Positions 36,079 to 49,400 are shown, counted from the stretch's first letter. The stretch: DNA of 64,000 nucleotides from Serpula lacrymans var. lacrymans S7.9 (GCF_000218685.1 NW_006763296.1:1106715-1170714), one strand, 5' to 3'. A program made the numbers and translations. The notes: a model not told the origin generated them from the letters alone.

Positions 36079-37318
36079 TTATGACCCTTTGACGTTCTTG
36101 GATCGAGAATCAGGGATCCAGTCTGGGGGTTTTCGCTTGTTACCAGTAAATGAACTCGCTTTCCGTGAAGTGTTTTCGAGTATCCGAGCTTTCAACGAGC
36201 GTAACTTATCATTAGATGTGAATGCCGAGGACGTTCGAGGAGAAGTTGAATTTGTAATTGAAGAGATAGGTGGAATCAACTTCTGTTTCTTCGTATTTCG
36301 TTGCATTTCCGTCTCCAATTCAAGTCTACGTTTTGTCCACTCCTCTTTGGCTTGTTCCCTCGCTTCATCGTCATCTTCCAGAAGTTTGAATGTCTCTGGG
36401 AGTGCATAGCGACCCTTGATTTGATCATCTGCGGCCTTCTTGCGTATCTCGATCTTCTTTTCTTCCCGGAAACGCTTCCGTGCCTTTGTGGATAATGAGT
36501 ATGGATCAGAGTTGTAATGGTCGGAAGCAGTCTGTAGGGTTTCCAGTCGAGGGATTTGGACTTTAGCTACATAGTTCTGAGCATCGGTGGTCTTCTCTAG
36601 GGTAGCCAGCGGATCCGCAACAATTGCAGAGGCAGAGGAATCTGAGGAACATTTCAGAAATGAACTTATTCCTTGCCATGCATGGAATATTTACCGTGAA
36701 CGGGAAAACCGCCATTTTCTTCTGGGTTCCAGTCCTCGTCTTTTTGTCGAGCCCCAGATACCACAACATAGCGGGTGTTCTGTCGGGAATCCATCAATTC
36801 AGATAACAGTAGAAACAAAACTCGAAAAGACCACAGTTTACCTTTGGATCTGTCTGGATCTCAAACCAACCATCACACAAATGACACTTGCAGCGAAACG
36901 AGAATATTGGGGTAGAGTAGTACGATCCAACTTTCTTCTTCTCAGCGTTATAGCGTACACCCATACCAATATGGTTATTGCATGTACCACTGTTCGGGAA
37001 TGATAAGCAGGCAACAGTAAAGTCTACATAGGCAACTTACCACCAGATATTGAACGGCATTTCAAATCGTGTGATGAGTATCCCCTGGTCTAACTTACGG
37101 GCTCTGTCACCGAGTGCATGTTTGCCTGGATGACGGATTGAGAATGAGAATATGCGAATAGCCCAAACTACCAAAGTACGAACCTCTGTACGAGTTGAGA
37201 CTCTTATGTTTCTCCCCATCGTAGTCTGGGGGGTAGTATTTGTTGAAACCTGGTGGTATCAATGCAATATAAGATGCTGCTGGACCGACGACTTAGACTG
37301 GGTGCACATACCTTGCAT
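36079..37318 (-). CDS. Splicing factor of the CWC16 family (Saf4/CCDC130 type)
   Basis: A spliceosome-associated zinc-binding protein. The first coding exon is a mere MQG (start at 37318), then NKYYPPDYDGEKHKSLN, KHALGDRARKLDQGILITRF, then the zinc-binding CxxC segments (NNHIGMGVRYNAEKKKVG and RCKCHLCDGWFEIQTDP) in the following exons, and a basic Ser-rich tail ending at the stop 36081-36079. The GVRYNAEKKKVG sequence fits the Saf4/CCDC130 branch rather than Yju2/CCDC94. The internal exon ends were read by matching the family pattern, and two or three short introns were not placed exactly. Head-to-head with RPS20, 255 bp apart. Confidence 0.85.
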
Positions 37319-37573
37319 GATTGCTTTTCGAGAAAGGGCACCGTGACACCCCGGCACTGGCACCCCTGGAATGTGGGTAAGTAAGCGCATTACGTAAGCA
37401 AAAACTCGGCTTTCACCGCGCACATACCCATGGCGAACTCTAATTTTCTGAGCTCTCATCAACTCGAAACCTTAGGTGAGTTTTGGCTATTCTTCAGTTA
37501 TTCGGACTAGTGCTCATATTATATCCTTCTAGTCACCTTCTGACTCGTTCGCCATCCTCTTACACTATTCAGA

Positions 37574-38109
37574 ATGAGTTACGTCGCTAAGGGTGAAAAA
37601 GAATACGATGCGGCCGGTGCTGTCCCCGCCGCCAAAATCCACAAAATCAGGATTACACTCACCAGCAGCAACGTCAAGAATCTGGAGAAATGTAAGTCTT
37701 GAACCGATAATATACAATATGCAATCACTCATATTGCTGCCATTATTACAAGTCTCTACCGATCTCATTAATCGTGCCAAGGACAAGCAGCTTCGCGTGA
37801 AGGGTCCCGTCCGTCTCCCCACGAAAGTGCTAAAAATCACCACTCGTAAAACTGTAAGCTTTATCCTACTCTATATGCGTCATCCTAACCCATATTCTTC
37901 AAGCCTTGTGGTGAAGGTTCCAAGACGTGGGATCGCTACGAATTGAAAGTCCACAAGAGACTGATTGACTTGCACTCTTCCAGTGAGATTGTCAAACAGA
38001 TTGTAAGTGAAATCTCAAATTACGTGGTGGTGATGATGCTAATTGCATGCTACAGACCAGCATCAGCTTGGAGCCTGGCGTTGAAGTCGAAGTTACTATC
38101 TCGGCTTAA
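37574..38109 (+). CDS. RPS20: 40S ribosomal protein uS10 (RPS20)
   Basis: Ribosomal protein S20 of the small subunit (universal uS10), four exons, about 120 aa. Seen: [31 protein letters not shown], then [20 protein letters not shown], the basic [20 protein letters not shown] split by an intron, and the C-terminus [16 protein letters not shown]. Frame is kept across all introns, with the first exon ending one base into a codon (AAA T) and resuming TC. It shares a 255-bp promoter region with the splicing factor Saf4. Confidence 0.95.
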
Positions 38110-38450
38110 ACTGTAGTCCTGTCATTATGAACTGAAATGAAATGTTTATATGTGCTTTTTTGTCTGAATTCAGACATCACAAAAAGCCGTACATGAGTCT
38201 CGTAGTTGGTGACTCGATGGAATACTACAGTGACGGAATAATGCGAGATGTTCGATTCCATTACAGTGATAATCGCCATTTAAAAACTACCAATTGTATA
38301 GCTCTAAAACCTGATAACGTCGCCGGCGAAGTAAAAGTCTAAGTAATAGAACACTGCAGATGACGATGAATAACGCAAGTGTCCCGTGATAGCATAATAA
38401 TACGGATATGGATACAAAGAATGAGATAAATAGGTCCCTCAAACACACCG
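38110..38450. other. Tail-to-tail intergenic region
   Basis: About 340 bp between the RPS20 and VTT-protein stop codons, probably both 3' UTRs. No gene seen. Confidence 0.35.
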
Positions 38451-39811
38451 TTAGATGAGATCAGTTGAATTGCCTTGATTTCTACTGTTCTGACTGTTTT
38501 CGCTGTTCGTGTTCTTGATGACTATTGCTGGTCCGGCCTCTAATATTACATCTTCATCAATTTCATCCTCGTAATCATCTTCACTCTCCTCGTCCAACAA
38601 ATTCACCAGCTGTGGAGTTTTAGCTTTGTTCAGGGGTGCGCTAGGTCCCGCAGCCAGTATCTGGTCTTCTTCTTCTTCTTCTACGTCCTCTTCTGACGGG
38701 CCTTGCTCTACATCCACGGCTGAAGCAACTTGAGGCTTGAAGTAGTAGCGAAGACCAACCGGAATGAGGACACCGACAACAACAGCGGAGAGTAGGAAGA
38801 AGTTCCGCCACGAGATGAGATGAAAGTCAGCTGCAGAAGTCATTTCATCGAGACCTCCACCAATAGTGGTATGGATGACACTGACACCGAATATTCCGAA
38901 GAACGTGCTTATCCAGAAAGGAATAATTCCGATACCAACGTGGGGACAGATGACGTTAACAACCCAATGAGGAGGCAGTGGGGCAATGCGTAGGACGATT
39001 AGGAAAGATATCAGGTTGTCTTTCTGAGATCGTATCTTGTCGGACCACCTGTCAAGGCGGGCTTTCCACTTGGGAACAGTAAGGAGGGCAGGACCAAAAG
39101 CGGCGCTGATGAGATAGCACAGGGTGGCGCCAGTAGCGACACAGGCACACGCGAGAGGCAAAGCCCGAGGCACACCCCAGACAGCACCACCGAGGATTGA
39201 TAGATACATAGACCCAGGGAGGGAAAAGGCCTGGAGACTAAGCGGAGATGAGATTGAAGGAGAAGAGGGACAATAAATGACACCCACAAGAGATAAGTTA
39301 CCACATAACAAATGACGATACGATATGGATAGATGTCACGGTATTTCTTCAACAGACTGTTAAGTGCCTGAAGTTGGGCAAATGACTTGGGAATCCGAAG
39401 AAGAGGCCGGTCATCTCTGAGAACGAGTCAGCACGATAGGATACAAGAATACAATAAGACGGAGACGAACTCGTCGAGAGTAGGCAGTGCAAGCCACAAT
39501 GTACCACCCAGAATAGCAGTACTAATGACAAAGACAGCAGCCATCTTGAGAGCGGCCATGAAAATGAGCCTGCGAGATGATGGCTGTCGTGGACGAGCCC
39601 AGCGGGGGATGGTGGCACCGTAAGTGGAAGCTTCGTCGGTGAGAAGGGGGGTGATCACAGAATGGGGCGATGATGGGCCATCGTCGATGTGCACGGTGGC
39701 AAGCGTGTAGGACGATGAGTTCTGGTGGTGGATGTCTTGTAGGGGCGAAGAGGATGGCATTGGAGAACTGGAGGTTTGGACGTGAGACTGGCGTAGGTGG
39801 AGAGGAAGCAT
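38451..39811 (-). CDS. VTT-domain membrane protein, TMEM41-like
   Basis: A multi-pass membrane protein of the SNARE-associated-Golgi/DedA (VTT) superfamily. TMEM41B and VMP1 relatives are ER scramblases; Tvp38 is Golgi-located. Three exons: start at 39811, a Ser-rich cytosolic N-terminus, a first helix (AVFVISTAILGGTLWLALP), then LKKYRDIYPYRIVICYVVTY, and after the second intron QAFSLPGSMYLSILGGAVWG, which is the re-entrant VTT signature. Later RIAPLPPHWVVNVICPHVGI and two more helices. The C-terminal 90 residues are cytosolic and highly acidic (EEDVEEEEEDQ). An AAAT microsatellite lies just upstream (39843-39867). Family is clear, exact orthology is not. Confidence 0.8.
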
Positions 39812-39842
39812 GTGGGAATCACGTAACTGACATAATGTAATA

Positions 39843-39867
39843 CAATAAATAAATAAATAAATAAAAA
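39843..39867. repeat. AAAT microsatellite
   Basis: About six units of AAAT/AATA just upstream of the VTT-protein start, in the shared promoter region. Confidence 0.7.
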
Positions 39868-40099
39868 TAGTGGCTGTAAAACATTTACCGTGCGTTACCA
39901 ATCAGACAGCAAAAAATAGCCGGGCGGTGAAACGGGCGGTGATTGGACGGCATATCGGCCCATGTATCGTGGGAACATCTCGGCTGATCCCACAAAGCAG
40001 CGATGGCCAGGGTGATTAGCAGAGGCGCGCTGAGCTCGTGCTGAACATTGAACGACTACGCATTCCAGTGCTCGACGTCGTGCACGACAGCGAGGAAAC

Positions 40100-43000
40100 A
40101 TGACCCACATCCTCCCTCCCCACGCAGACCTCAACCTTGCCCCGTCGTCTCTGCACACAGCCCTCCATATGGACCCCAATCAACAGCCCCAGCAGCTCCA
40201 GCAGCAGCCTCAGCAAGCACCGCCGCAAGCGCCCTCAACGTCGTCGAAAAAACGCAGAAAAAACGACTCTGGCTCTGACGAAGCGGCCTCACCATCAGAA
40301 ACAAGACGACTCAGACGCTCCCATGAGGCTTGCGCACGATGCAGGAGCAAGAAAATTAAGGCAAGTCCCGTCGGTAGACACCGACCGCAAATTTCCGTTC
40401 GCCTGCATGTCTTCTTACTCTACTGGTCCCTTAGTGCGACTCCAAACATCCTAGATGTACTGCTTGTGCAACCGCAGGCGTCCCCTGCCAGCAGGAAGAC
40501 AGGCATAGGCAGACCCTCACCCCCCGCGGCCACACAGAGCACATCGAGCGCCGGCTCTTGCAGTGTGACGCCCTCCTTAAGCGCCATATCGCAGGCTTCA
40601 ACCTTGCCAACATCGACGAAATATGCGCAAGGGAAGGCATCGAGGTCGACCCCGGCAGCGTGGCAGATGTCTCCACTGCGTACCAGTTCGGCGGTCAGGG
40701 CAGACAGCCCGGCCCCCCAAGCGCTCATCAGATTCCCAAGTATCCCTATCCGCCCCCGCCTCATATGGTTCCTCCGGGCTATCCTCATCCTGGCGTCCCC
40801 ATCCCCTACGGTCCTCCGGGTTCCCCTTATCCACCCCATCTCGCCATGCAGGGTCCATACAATCCTCATATGCATCCACAGTACCCGCCTCCGCCTCATC
40901 ACATGGCTCATCCCGTTCAGGTACATGCCCCTCCCCCCCATTCCAGCAACGAAGTAAAAGGCCAAGATCCGCAGTCACTTGACATGTCTAGTGCTCAGGT
41001 CTGTTTATCACAAAATCTAATCCATCCAGTAGCTAAATCTGAAAACTTTCTACCTAGGCGCTTGCAAAGAACTTTGGGGTTTCTCCATTCATCGTCAGTG
41101 ACACTCAGTTGGGTGCCGTGGATAAAGAGGATCTAGCTGTGGGCTCAAGTGGTCTTTCTTCTGGACGAGATCGCGACATCACCGAGTCCTCCGTGCCCCG
41201 TGATGTGGCCAAATGGATTCCTATTCCTGTAGTCAGGGGTAACACGGTTGGCGCTCCAGCTACCCCGGCGCCTAATTTGTCGGTGTGGTTACCCAAGGAT
41301 CGCAAAATGGTGAACCACGTCGTCGATGTCTACTTCCAGCGACTCAATTTCCATCGTCCTGTGTTCGCTCGTGCTGACTTTGAGCGCAGGCTCAACTCCC
41401 TCTACGAAGGCGAGGATGTCTATCAGGATCCGGGATTCATCTGCAGCATGTATTTAATCTTGGCATTGGGCACTTTGAGCGAGTTAAACCATCGCGCTAC
41501 TGCCACTGATAAAGATAGAAAAGCACCAAGCGATAGTCCTATCGCTGCGAAGAAGTTGCTCCCCGCCGATTGGCCCGAGCAAGATGAATTCTTCGAGAGA
41601 GCTCTTGCCGTCAAACCAGATCTTCGTGTCACTATCTCTAGTCTACAGGCACTTATACTACTGCAGTGGTATCTCTACACAGAGGTAAGGCATTCATGCT
41701 TTTCAGAGCCGGGGATGTTCCCTCATTACTTGTTTGCCAGCGTCAAGGCCGTACACTGTGGCGTCTCGTTGGCAGTCTTGTTCGCCTTGCGATAGAGTTG
41801 GGGCTTCATCATGACCCTACTTCTCAAAATCACACCTTCACTGAAGAGGAATGTCAATTACGTATCCGCCTCTGGGGAATCGTGATGGTGCATGATCGAG
41901 GAACCTCTATCTTACTCGGCCGACCCCTTGCTATTGCTCCTTATGATTCCAATACCCCACGCCCATCTCGTGGGATCAAGGGGCAATACAGTGACTTCTC
42001 CGAGCATTTCCTTTTATCTCATCCCATCGCAGAGATTCAAGCTGATATTATCAACTCATTGTATGCTCCAACCAGACAGAGCACAGATACAATCATGCGA
42101 CATGCGACACGTATCATTAAGAGTATGATCGAGTTCAGGCGGCAGCTTCCTGACAACTACAAGTGGTACTTTGGTGGCACAGAAGAGTGGCCACTGGAGA
42201 AACGTCAGAAACTCGTTCAAGATATCACAGAAGATGAAGGCTTGACTCTTTTGAAAATCGGGATATCAAGAATCCTCCTGTTGCGCGCATTATTCAGCAT
42301 CAAAGAACTTGATTACGGACACCGAGTCCGAGCCCTTGTTGATGGCGAGTAAACAGTATATGTCACTTTTGCAGACATGTTAAATCTTCTTTATACAGCT
42401 ATCGTCACATCCCATAACATTATTATCGTTCACAATCAGCTTATTCGGTTCCCTGACATCGCCTTTTTCGTTTCTCCCATTCCCCTGCACATTGCTGCAA
42501 TGGTAATACTCTACGGGCACATGTCGCATTGCGAACGGCTGTCTCGCCAAGTCATGGTCGAAGACGTTTGGATGGCCCTTGATATGCTTCCACGTTTCCG
42601 TTGGCGTTGGGAACGCAAGGATGTCAATGGCGGACACCCTCTTATCGCTAAACTGGCCGAGAAAGTGCTCAATGTCAACCTGCGTAGTGTCGGTCCAACC
42701 AAAGACCCGGTTCTGCTTTCCGAACTTGATTGGGATACGGATTCACCTGGTGGAATGCTGGGATCGCCCTCGCTGGCCACGCAACAAGTGCAACAACACA
42801 TGCAACAGAGGACACCAACCATGGCTGCTGCCTATCCAAACGGTGCAAATTCTAGCGCTTACGGTCCGCAACAACGTGGACCTGGATCTTCGAGTACCAC
42901 ACCTATTAAGAATGTCAATGGAACATCCACGAATGGAATGACCACTGATAAATTAGCCGAGGTACCCGCGGGCCTGTTTTACCCTTTCTATCCAGAAAAC

Positions 43001-43270
43001 CCTATGGGTTCTATGAGTGGCCCACAGGCGTCTGGCGTATCCAGTGAGACTGCATCAGCGAACGGGGACGCAGGCAATGGAAATAATAGCCAAGACTATA
43101 GCCATTTGTTGGCGGCTGCGGCAGCTCAGCCCAACGGCACTTATGGTTGTCAGTCATCTCAGGATTCGTACATGCTAGAAGAGAAACCTCCTATGACAAG
43201 TGGTCATGGGATGCAGATGTGGATGAACGTTGTGAGTAATCTGGTTCATTTAGATTACCTAGCCAGCTGA
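40100..43270 (+). CDS. Zn2Cys6 fungal-specific transcription factor
   Basis: A binuclear zinc cluster transcription factor of about 850 aa. Exons: 40100-40360, 40435-40998, 41058-41684, 41741-42344, 42375-43270. The zinc cluster CARCRSKKIK|CDSKHPRCTAC...GVPC is split by the first intron, whose donor is GCAAGT (40361). All six Cys are intact. A Pro/His/Tyr-rich stretch follows (about 40720-40960), then the fungal-specific regulatory domain (YFQRLNFHRPVF, RLWGIVMVHDRGTSILLGRP) and a Ser/Asn/Gly-rich C-terminus. The fourth intron may begin GCGAGT (42345); its 3' end may be 42374 or 42397. The start may also be Met 40169. Target genes are unknown. Head-to-head with the VTT gene, 288 bp apart. Confidence 0.85.
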
Positions 43271-43713
43271 CTCGCCTTGTTTTAAAGGGGGAGAGGGGTA
43301 TGCCTCAGTTTATGACTGGTTCTTGATTGCGTTTAGTGAATCCGTGCCCGTTATTTGAACATTTCCTCTATTGTATGCTGTCTTTCAACGATTCTTATTC
43401 GCCCTCCTGAAATGGCGACTTTTATTGTATGCTTCGTTTGTTCCACATATATTGCTTTGTCTCGTTCCAGGCGCCCGTTAAGTGGTAAATCAATACTTCA
43501 GCAGTAGTACTTCTTGTTTGTATGAGTATCTAATAATTAGAACCAAGAGAATAAACTCGACTACTGGGTAATGCAAAGTGATATACAAAAGTGAAAGTTT
43601 TGGATGCAATGTTGTCTAAATAATATGAGAGTCTATGCAAAAATAAAGATGTGGAGAGAAGATCGAGTAGCTAAGTGAAAGTCTAGAATGTCGATGTCTG
43701 ATAGTGCGTATCT
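43271..43713. other. Tail-to-tail intergenic region
   Basis: About 440 bp between the stop codons of the zinc-cluster factor and the J-domain gene. No gene seen. Confidence 0.35.
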
Positions 43714-44757
43714 TTACCCTAGTATACGCTCCATCCGATCAAGGACAACATCGATGCCTCTGATGAGAAGGACTACACGCCGAGGCAGTAATGCAGTCTC
43801 GGGGACCTCACTATTACCCTTGTCACTTGTGGTATAGTGGCTATCATCTGCATATTGATCCCGAATGGCCTTTTCAAGTGTTACAGGGAGACTGAGGGTG
43901 ATACGGGTAAGCTGAATGGTGAGACGAGAGCGACCAGTAAGATCGAAGTAGGAAAGTTGGCGAAAGGCATGTTGAAGCTCGAGAGCACGTATTAACTCCG
44001 AATGAAGTGCGATGATACATGTTCGACAGGCTGCGAGAAGGAGCACGGTTAGAACAAAACACAAAAAGCCATCAACAGGAGCCTCTCACTCAATGCTCGT
44101 TCTCGTATGCGCTGAATGGCCGCAAGGACGGAGTTTATTCCTTCGTCACCCAGCTTGAGGGACGGGTTAATGTCGTTGATGGCCCCTATGATAGTGTGAG
44201 CTGATCTAGCATTATAGCATAAGCAAGGGCCATACTGAGCAAGGTGCGTATCATTTCAAGGTCGCCGTCAAGGAAATCGTTGAATACACCGAGTATGACG
44301 CTCTTCAATGTCTCTTCAGCGTGTCCATCAGATGGCGATGCGAAGAAAGAGGTTGAAGAAGATGGAGAACGAGAGTCGTACAGTCGTTTTGAGGATGGCT
44401 TGCTGAGAACATTATATGCCACAGAAACCTTTTGGAATGCATGGGTAGCTTCTGGATTTCCCGGAAATTTGCTATTTCTGTATTTTAGAAACGGTATTTC
44501 CTTGAGAAATGGAAGCCATACTCTGGATGACACGCCTTGCTCCGAGAGAGATAAGCACGCCGAAGAGTGTTTCTGTCTATTGTTGATGACCTAGGAATGC
44601 CGAGAATACGATACAGATCGTCGTTGGACAATACTTCTTGCATGGTTGATAGTTTATGGTCTGGAGCAGAGTATGACTGTGATATATGATACTTTTTTCT
44701 TTGAGGGGAAGGTGGCGACTCTGGTGGTAGCGGGACGTGTTTCAAGTAGCATGGCAT
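43714..44757 (-). CDS. J-domain (DnaJ-like) protein
   Basis: An Hsp70 co-chaperone with a J domain near the N-terminus. The J domain reads DLYRILGIPRSS, AYLSRSKACH, then HPD restored across the first intron (CCA GA|C AAA), KFPGNPEATHAFQKVSVAYN. Four exons were joined: the second ends IRTLL before a 50-nt intron (GTATGG...CATAG), then RAINDINPSLKLGDEG, then, after a longer intron, TCRTCIIALHSELIRALELQ to the end with a C-terminal helical domain (RRVVLLIRGIDVVLDRM). No zinc-finger domain is seen, so it is a class C type. The cell compartment is not evident. Whether Met 44757 is the true start is not certain. Confidence 0.8.
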
Positions 44758-44973
44758 GGTACGCTCGTCGTCGTCATCGACGGGTAAATGAAAATATGTG
44801 CTTGCTAGAGAACACGGTTAGAATGAAGATGGTAGCCTAACGGATGGCTTTCTTACCTGAAGAGAGGGCATAGGAGAACATTGTTACAACAGACAAGCCA
44901 TGTTCACATGTGATTCACTTTTTCTGGATAGCCATCTTATCGGTGTCAAATTGCTTTATTATGTAATCGCCTG

Positions 44974-46302
44974 TTATCTTATCTCTACCAACAGCACTTG
45001 GCATATTTTTCGAACAGCCCTCTTCACCTCCCCCCGCTCCCCCATCACAGTCCATCTAATCGATGCTCCACTTATATGATCCACGGCCTTTGTCTGTGTG
45101 AGGTCAAACCTTCCAAATGCCCAATTCAAGATATATATTCCGGTTGTCAACCGTACAAATCCTTTCACTCGCCAAACCGTCTCCTTCGACAATGTTTCCA
45201 GAGCCTCTCTGAGCACTTCTTCTTGTATGCTGTCTGGCGCTTGGTGGGATTCTTCTCCGCTTGATGTGGATATTTTTGAATCTCCATCGCACTCGCAGCC
45301 GGCGCAGTGGGTATGGTGATTATCCGAGCCTCTATACAACGTGACGGTCTCTACCTCATCATGATGATGATCCAATCCAGTAAAATGCTCTCCATATTGC
45401 TCGTTATCCATAAATAATTTTGTGTCAAGTCCAAAAAGGACATTGGGATCCACACCATTCCGACCTTTGCACCGTATCTTTGGTGTCAGATCATTTAGTG
45501 TGTTTAGATGGTCCACAACCAAGTCCAATGCACGTTCAGAAACGTGTTCCCACTTGTTCTGTCACAAGTCAAGTGAGTAAATATTCATGCACATACGATG
45601 CGTACGCACGATGAGTATGATGTCAGAATAACTGGCTTGCATTCTTGCCGTTGGAGACGTGTCTTCGTAGCCTGTGAAGTTTTCCGCATCTATGACAGTG
45701 ACAATGGCATCTAACTTGAGATCATTCTTCGTTTCGCGCTCCAACTCCCGTATCTGAAAAGCTAGCGTGGCAGGAAAAGCAGATCCCCTGTAAAAGTAGT
45801 CAGCATGTTAGGATGGCATCAAAAACGCAGCATGGTATAAGACTGACGAGCATTCTATGAAGATACGATCGGGACGAAAGCGTTCTACATGAAAATAAAT
45901 GTGTGAGAAAATGGATCAGGAGAGATCTCACCTCTGATTTCCAGCAAAGCTGTCTGCATTTGGCCAACCAGTACACAACACCTTCGCATATCACACGGTC
46001 AGATTGTCAGACACTTGGACAGAAGACGAATACAGACATGCATCCATTCAGTATCTCGCTGACTGCAGCTAAGCTGGATTGCTTTGCAAGCTGGCTGTCC
46101 ACTGTAACGGACCATGGGTAAGCGACACTATATGTTCCGTATACCACCCACCTTGGATGTCACCAAACTCATTTTTCAGCAAAACCACCTTGTAGTTCTT
46201 TGGTAGCTGGGGAAGGAGCGAAAGAATTACGGAGGTCTTTCCAGCTCCCAAGAATCCAGTGAAGACAGTAATGGGTATCGACGACATAACCAAAGCCTCC
46301 AA
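44974..46302 (-). CDS. CobW/COG0523 GTPase, ZNG1-like zinc metallochaperone
   Basis: A G3E-family GTPase of the CobW subclass. ZNG1 relatives deliver zinc to methionine aminopeptidase. The P-loop GFLGAGKT is at residues about 15-22, followed by the switch region KNEFGDIQ. The metal-binding motif GCMCC (CxCC) is formed across an intron: GGATGCAT then G TGT TGT. Then IFIECSGSAFP, DAIVTVIDAENF and NKWEHVS follow. The C-terminal half has a His/Asp-rich loop (HHTHCAGCECDGD) and a CobW C-terminal domain (WRVKGFVRL). Translation may start at 46302 or at Met 46287. It is head-to-head with CWH43, 167 bp apart. Confidence 0.9.
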
Positions 46303-46469
46303 GGCGCTAAAAGGCCCGTCCCGAGATCTTATGATGGCATGGGCACGTGCCGCTCATACAAGATTCCGAGTAGTATGGGCGCGCTGCATAGAGCTGTGTT
46401 GCTTTCAACCATCCTTTTGCCTTACCCCCACCACAAGGGAGGAACATACGTCGCATTGAAAGCGACAAT

Positions 46470-49400
46470 ATGGGTTCTCGGAAAAATAAGATTCATGGTG
46501 GACCACTTGTCATCCATGCGCATTATATTGCTGCTGCTCATACATACCTTGCCCTTGGAGCATTCTTCTCAGCTCTTTTTCTTGGCTGTGTACTTCACTA
46601 CAAAAACATTGTCAAAAATGGCGTTGCTGGATACCCTGAAGAGTGGTTCCCGTCCGTGTCTGCTACGTACGAACGTCTTTTTCAAACCGTGTCGCGAGAA
46701 GCGCTGATGATTCGAGTTATTGACCAGTATCGGAGACTGGTTTCCTGAGCGGAATATTTTTCAGATCCTCATTGCGATAACGTCTGGTGAGCGAGATTTT
46801 CGTGACACCCCATTCCCGTATCTAAGCAGTTGCGTGACAAACAGGACCGCGGTTTGCTCTGGTGTTTCTTCAATATTTCATCACGCGTTCGACCAACTCT
46901 ATCCTGCCCGGTTGCGTTTTCTTTGCGGGCATCGTGCGGACACTTGCTTGTGGCGGGTGGGCCTATATCACTTCAAACGACAATCATGACGTGCACGATG
47001 TGTTGATGATTTTGTACATCTTGTGCAACCTTCCTTGGATGCTTGGTAGTATCGCATGTACACCTTTGAATCACACACAGGCTCGTAGGAGGCGGTGAGT
47101 TATGTCCTGTGCATGCATATTCCATATATTAAGTTCAGTGAGCAGCCGAGTGATAGCCACCGCGTATGGCTTTTATAACCACTTAAATCAGACCTCCCAC
47201 TCATAGTCCTCCAGGTTTTTTATGTCAATAGTACCCATGATTTACTTCTTTATACAGCACAAAGTTCATAGGATTCCGGGAGGTCAGTGCTTTCGTGCCT
47301 ATGACTTACTATCCCATTCATCCTTCAATGGTTGCCTCAGCATACACCCGATACAGCTTTTTCGATGGGTCCTCATTATATTAGATGTCATGTTTGACTC
47401 GGTAGCTGAGAGTGATTTCCGACAAGCCCATTCTACAGGTGGGCGAGCTCACGAGTAGTGAATTCCTTTTGTTGACGCACCCGATAGAATTGTTTTAGGT
47501 CTNNNNNNNNNNNNNNNNNNNNNNNNNNNNNNNNNNNNNNNNNNNNNNNNNNNNNNNNNNNNNNNNNNNNNNNNNNNNNNNNNNNNNNNNNNNNNNNNNN
47601 NNTCTGGACTCGAGTATGAAAGATACAAATGTACATCAGTCGCATCCGTCGTATAAAATTTGTGACCGATACTGTAGCCCAAATATTCCAATCGTTGACC
47701 TCAATGGATCACGACCTGACGGTGAAATAATGAAAACCACAATCACCGAATCAAAGGAGTCGAACAGTGACGACAGCAAGCCATTAAGTTCTAGTAGAAT
47801 GTGGCTACCTCATTATTTGGTTATTTCTACTGAAAGGAGAATTGCGATGAGCTTCGTATCCGACATTTATCTATGTAAGAACCTCCTTCCTCTTCTGAGT
47901 TTTTATTTTAATTTTTGCTGAATTGAGTCGCGCTTATACTAACTTACGTTATTTTAGCGTACATTTTTTGGTCGATTTTCACCTCGCTCATTCCAACTAT
48001 ATTCTACTTTTCTGTTTGGGAGCTTGCAATATCAGGACCAGAACTCGCGCTCCTGGCGACGCTTTCCCCGGTGTTACTTGGTATCGCTCCTCTACATGCC
48101 TGGGCGTCTACGTTGAAAGGGCGGGTAGTCTTGCACATACTTTCGTTAATTGGAATAGGGGCGTATGCTTTGCACAAGCCGCTTCATAGATTGTATGCGG
48201 TCACTTTTGCCAATTCTGTCCTGCTTATAAGACAGACCGTGGACTGGTCCACGGGTGGGGATGAAGATGCAATTGGATACCAAGGCATCCGTACGTTGCA
48301 ATTGCACCCTAATCAGAAGAGTTACTAGTGCGATCTCACCTTTCACTTAGTCATGGGCCTAGGACTCATACTGTCCTCATTATCAAAACATGCAAACCAT
48401 TCAAATAACCCAGGTGAATTTACACCGAGACATGGTATGCTTTACTAATGGTTGTTACAGTCTGGCCCATAGTGAATGAGGAGACGGGTGGATGGAATAA
48501 AACTGGGCTTGCGCTCGCTGTCCTGGCTATTTATGAGCTCAGTAGTCGCACCACTAGGTCGCCCGAGAAAGATGACAACAAGAAAAATACAAAGGAAAAA
48601 ATAGCCAAACTCGCAGGAACTAATCAGTCTCTGCCCTGGCTAACTTCATCGCTCGCTCTTGGTAGTTTACTTTTCAGCCTACATTATTTGATTTCGGATG
48701 CAAGCACGGTGATCACCTGGTCATGGACGGGATACGAAAATGGAAAACCGAGAGGACCACTCCCTAATGTGCACGGTTCTCTTACTCTGATTGCACAAGC
48801 TGTTGGTATCCTGCTACCAACATTTCTTCATCCCCAGGCTCTTCTGACTCACCCTGCATGGTTTGCGTACGGTACAGCCAATGCGATTGTCATGTATCAA
48901 TATAGAAATTGGATTGGTTATGTTGGCGGCCTGAACCTGGCTGTCTTCCTCATGTCTCTACTGCCCCCGGTATTACAACAGGCGGCGGCTGCAGGAAAAG
49001 TCGGCAGGACATACTTCACAGCTTTTTTCGTGGTAATCATCCTTGATTTGGCTAGCATCTGGACAGTGGCATATGCCTTTGTTCCTGGCGGCATCTATCT
49101 CAGGGAACGAACTGATATGTCAGTCCTTGGTTTAAGTTCCTTCGAGTGCAAATATTAATTGCTTTTCGTATGTTCAGAGTATTGTTATCGCAGATTCTGT
49201 TACTATCACCGGCCTTTAGATGGAGGTCATCAAGTACGCAAAGCTCCTATGTGACCCTGAATCTACGTGCCTCGTACACCCAGAGCACTCGATTGATTTT
49301 GGCGCTACTGTCTATCTCCTCTCTTCTCATCACTTTATACCGATGGCCGCTTGTGGGACCGAGGCCCTATAAAGCTGGAACTCGAATTTTTAACGCTGGT

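Noticed and set aside
38020..38054. Box C/D snoRNA in the last RPS20 intron
   Set aside because: A C-box-like TGATGA is present but the intron is about 50 nt and has no D box near its 3' end.
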